This document shows, one piece after another, positions 5,665 through 6,904 of a DNA stretch of 6,904 nt. The notes beneath the pieces were generated by a model that made no database searches, was not told the DNA's origin, and worked only from the letters and a program-made list of their open reading frames with translations. The position numbers and the translations under genes are program-made. Location: the NCBI GenBank assembly GCA_022710245.1, contig JAKLHH010000406.1, positions 1 to 6,904 on the forward strand, given 5' to 3'. Source of the stretch: Myxococcota bacterium (GTDB lineage: Bacteria; Myxococcota; Polyangia; GCA-2747355; JAKLHH01). Position 1 is the stretch's first letter. Each line of letters starts with the position of its first letter.

Positions 5665-6877
5665 TGGCGCGGGTGGCGAGCTCGCGCAGGGAGACGCCCG
5701 CCAGGACCTGCCGCTCGGCGGCCGCCGCGCGGTCGAGGAGCTCGTGCAGCTCGCGGTCAGGCGGCTGCGCGGCGAGGCTCAGCGTGCAGCCCTCATCCTG
5801 ACGGAGCACCTCGACGACGCTCGCCAGGCTGAGCCCGCCGAGGTCGCTCCCCGGCACGTAGGCTGGCTCGTTGCGCCCGGCGCGAGTCTCGGCGAGCACC
5901 CGGTGCGCCACCAGCGCGTCGAGGACGGGGCGCACGACGGCGCTCACCGTGCCGAGCCCGAGCGCGAGCTGATCCAGCGTGGGTGGCTCCTCACCGCGGT
6001 GGAAGGGGCCCGCCACCGCCACCGCGAGCTCGGCGGCGAGGAGCTCGCGGAAGCGCTGGCTGAGCTCCAGAGGGGCGTCCAGGCCCTCGGTGGAGAGCGC
6101 CTGGACCGCCGCCGTGTAGCTCGCGCCGAAGAGGACGACGATCCAGCTGACCCACATCCAGAGCATCAGCAGCGGCAGGATCCCGAGCGCGCCATAGATC
6201 GCGCTGTACCTCACCGAGTCAGCGACGACGCCGAAGAAGAGCGCCTTGCTGACGCTCCAGATGACCCCGGCGACCAGCCCTCCGAGGAGCGCGGGCACGA
6301 CCCGCACGCGCGTGTTGGGCACGATCAGGTAGACGAGCGCGAAGGCGACCGAGGTGAGCAGCGCTGCGGCGATGGAGAGCACCCAGGTGCCCATGCCGAA
6401 GGGGAGCCAGCCGAGCACCCGCTCGGTGAAGGCGGCGCTCTGCAGCCTGGCGGTCACCGAGATGGAGAGCCCGACCAGGGGAGGTGTCAGGGTGAGGATG
6501 CCCCAGTACATGAAGACACGGGTGAGGAACGGGCGCCCGCGCTGCACGCCCCAGAGCTGGTTGAGCGCCGACTCGACGCTGGTGAGCAGGTCGACGGCCG
6601 AGTAGAAGAGGAAGAGCACCCCGACGCCGGCGATGGCCCCCGCGTTGATGTTGGCGAGGAAGGAGTCGAGCCAGCGCCCCACCTCGGCGGCTCGACCCAC
6701 CGCGAGGTTGTCGACGATCCACTGGTTCACCGGCCCGCGCAGCCGGCGCAGCCCGCCGAAGGCCTGGAAGACGGCGAAGGCCGTCGCCAGGAGCGGCACC
6801 AGCCCCAGGAGCGAGGCGTAGGTGAGAGCCGCGGCGCGGGTGGTGAGGTCGTGCCGCAGCGCGCGACGCAGCGCCAC
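5660..6877 (-). CDS. YihY/BrkB-family inner-membrane protein with winged-helix-like C-terminus
   Basis: This integral membrane protein of the YihY (formerly BrkB/RNase BN) family has a poorly defined molecular role. From GTG 6877-6875 it has 405 residues. A GGAGG lies 8 nt upstream of this start, but the frame stays open for nine more codons to the right edge (LVRQLEAFA), so the true start may lie outside the window. The family's N-terminal signature is visible as RAAALTYASLLGLVPLLATAF. Six hydrophobic helices can be seen at about 18-40, 80-102, 121-143, 160-186, 193-218 and 226-256, including the family-typical VESALNQLWG (101-110), IVPNTRVR (185-192) and YSAIYGALGILPLLMLWMWVSW. Residues 270-400 form a soluble tail with a helix-turn-helix-like stretch (PPTLDQLALGLGTVSAVVRPVLDALVAHRVLAE), a putative winged helix. 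It converges on the small lipoprotein gene 10 nt away and has no visible functional link to the phosphatase operon. Confidence 0.9.
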   Translation of the reverse strand: MALRRALRHDLTTRAAALTYASLLGLVPLLATAFAVFQAFGGLRRLRGPVNQWIVDNLAVGRAAEVGRWLDSFLANINAGAIAGVGVLFLFYSAVDLLTSVESALNQLWGVQRGRPFLTRVFMYWGILTLTPPLVGLSISVTARLQSAAFTERVLGWLPFGMGTWVLSIAAALLTSVAFALVYLIVPNTRVRVVPALLGGLVAGVIWSVSKALFFGVVADSVRYSAIYGALGILPLLMLWMWVSWIVVLFGASYTAAVQALSTEGLDAPLELSQRFRELLAAELAVAVAGPFHRGEEPPTLDQLALGLGTVSAVVRPVLDALVAHRVLAETRAGRNEPAYVPGSDLGGLSLASVVEVLRQDEGCTLSLAAQPPDRELHELLDRAAAAERQVLAGVSLRELATRAS

Positions 6878-6904
6878 GGCGAACGCCTCCAGCTGGCGGA
6901 CCAG

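Overview
The window is GC-rich (about 70%, rising to over 80% at the left edge) and reads like an accessory-type chromosomal segment of a myxobacterium or related Myxococcota/Deltaproteobacteria lineage. The grounds are composition, a small lipoprotein with a CGNGxCExGE...CPxDC cysteine motif that is common in that group, a plausible sigma-54 promoter, and a long TPR lipoprotein beside a SpoIIE-type phosphatase. This taxonomic reading is inference. No RNA gene, insertion sequence, CRISPR array or origin was found.

Layout. A three-gene minus-strand operon fills the left half. It runs from a membrane-anchored, Cache-like/HAMP/PP2C (SpoIIE-type) sensor phosphatase (2236-3801), through a TPR-repeat putative lipoprotein (608-2233, 2 nt downstream), to an open reading frame with 4-nt GTGA start/stop overlap (611 to the left edge). 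That last frame begins as a PhnD-like periplasmic binding protein but switches at about position 345 to sequence resembling the TPR-like region of a soluble lytic transglycosylase. The switch, with a rise in GC, may be an assembly chimera or a real fusion.

An AT-richer divergent promoter region (about 3802-3965) separates this operon from a plus-strand gene (3897-5180). That gene encodes a protein I cannot place in a named family, but its C-terminal half looks like a divergent class I SAM-dependent methyltransferase. A 160-nt gap with a sigma-54-like promoter follows, then a 102-residue Cys-motif lipoprotein (5341-5649). A convergent YihY/BrkB-family membrane protein with a cytoplasmic winged-helix-like tail (5660-6877, open to the right edge) closes the window. 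The two convergent genes are 10 nt apart, and their stop codons lie in opposite arms of one perfect 8-bp hairpin.

How the genes may work together (inference). The operon looks like a periplasm-to-cytoplasm signalling unit. A PhnD-like protein could bind a ligand, the TPR lipoprotein could act as scaffold, and the phosphatase could convert periplasmic state into dephosphorylation of a cytoplasmic partner, classically an anti-sigma-factor antagonist. No kinase, STAS protein or sigma factor lies in the window, so the target is unknown. The lipoprotein and YihY genes look like independent neighbours.
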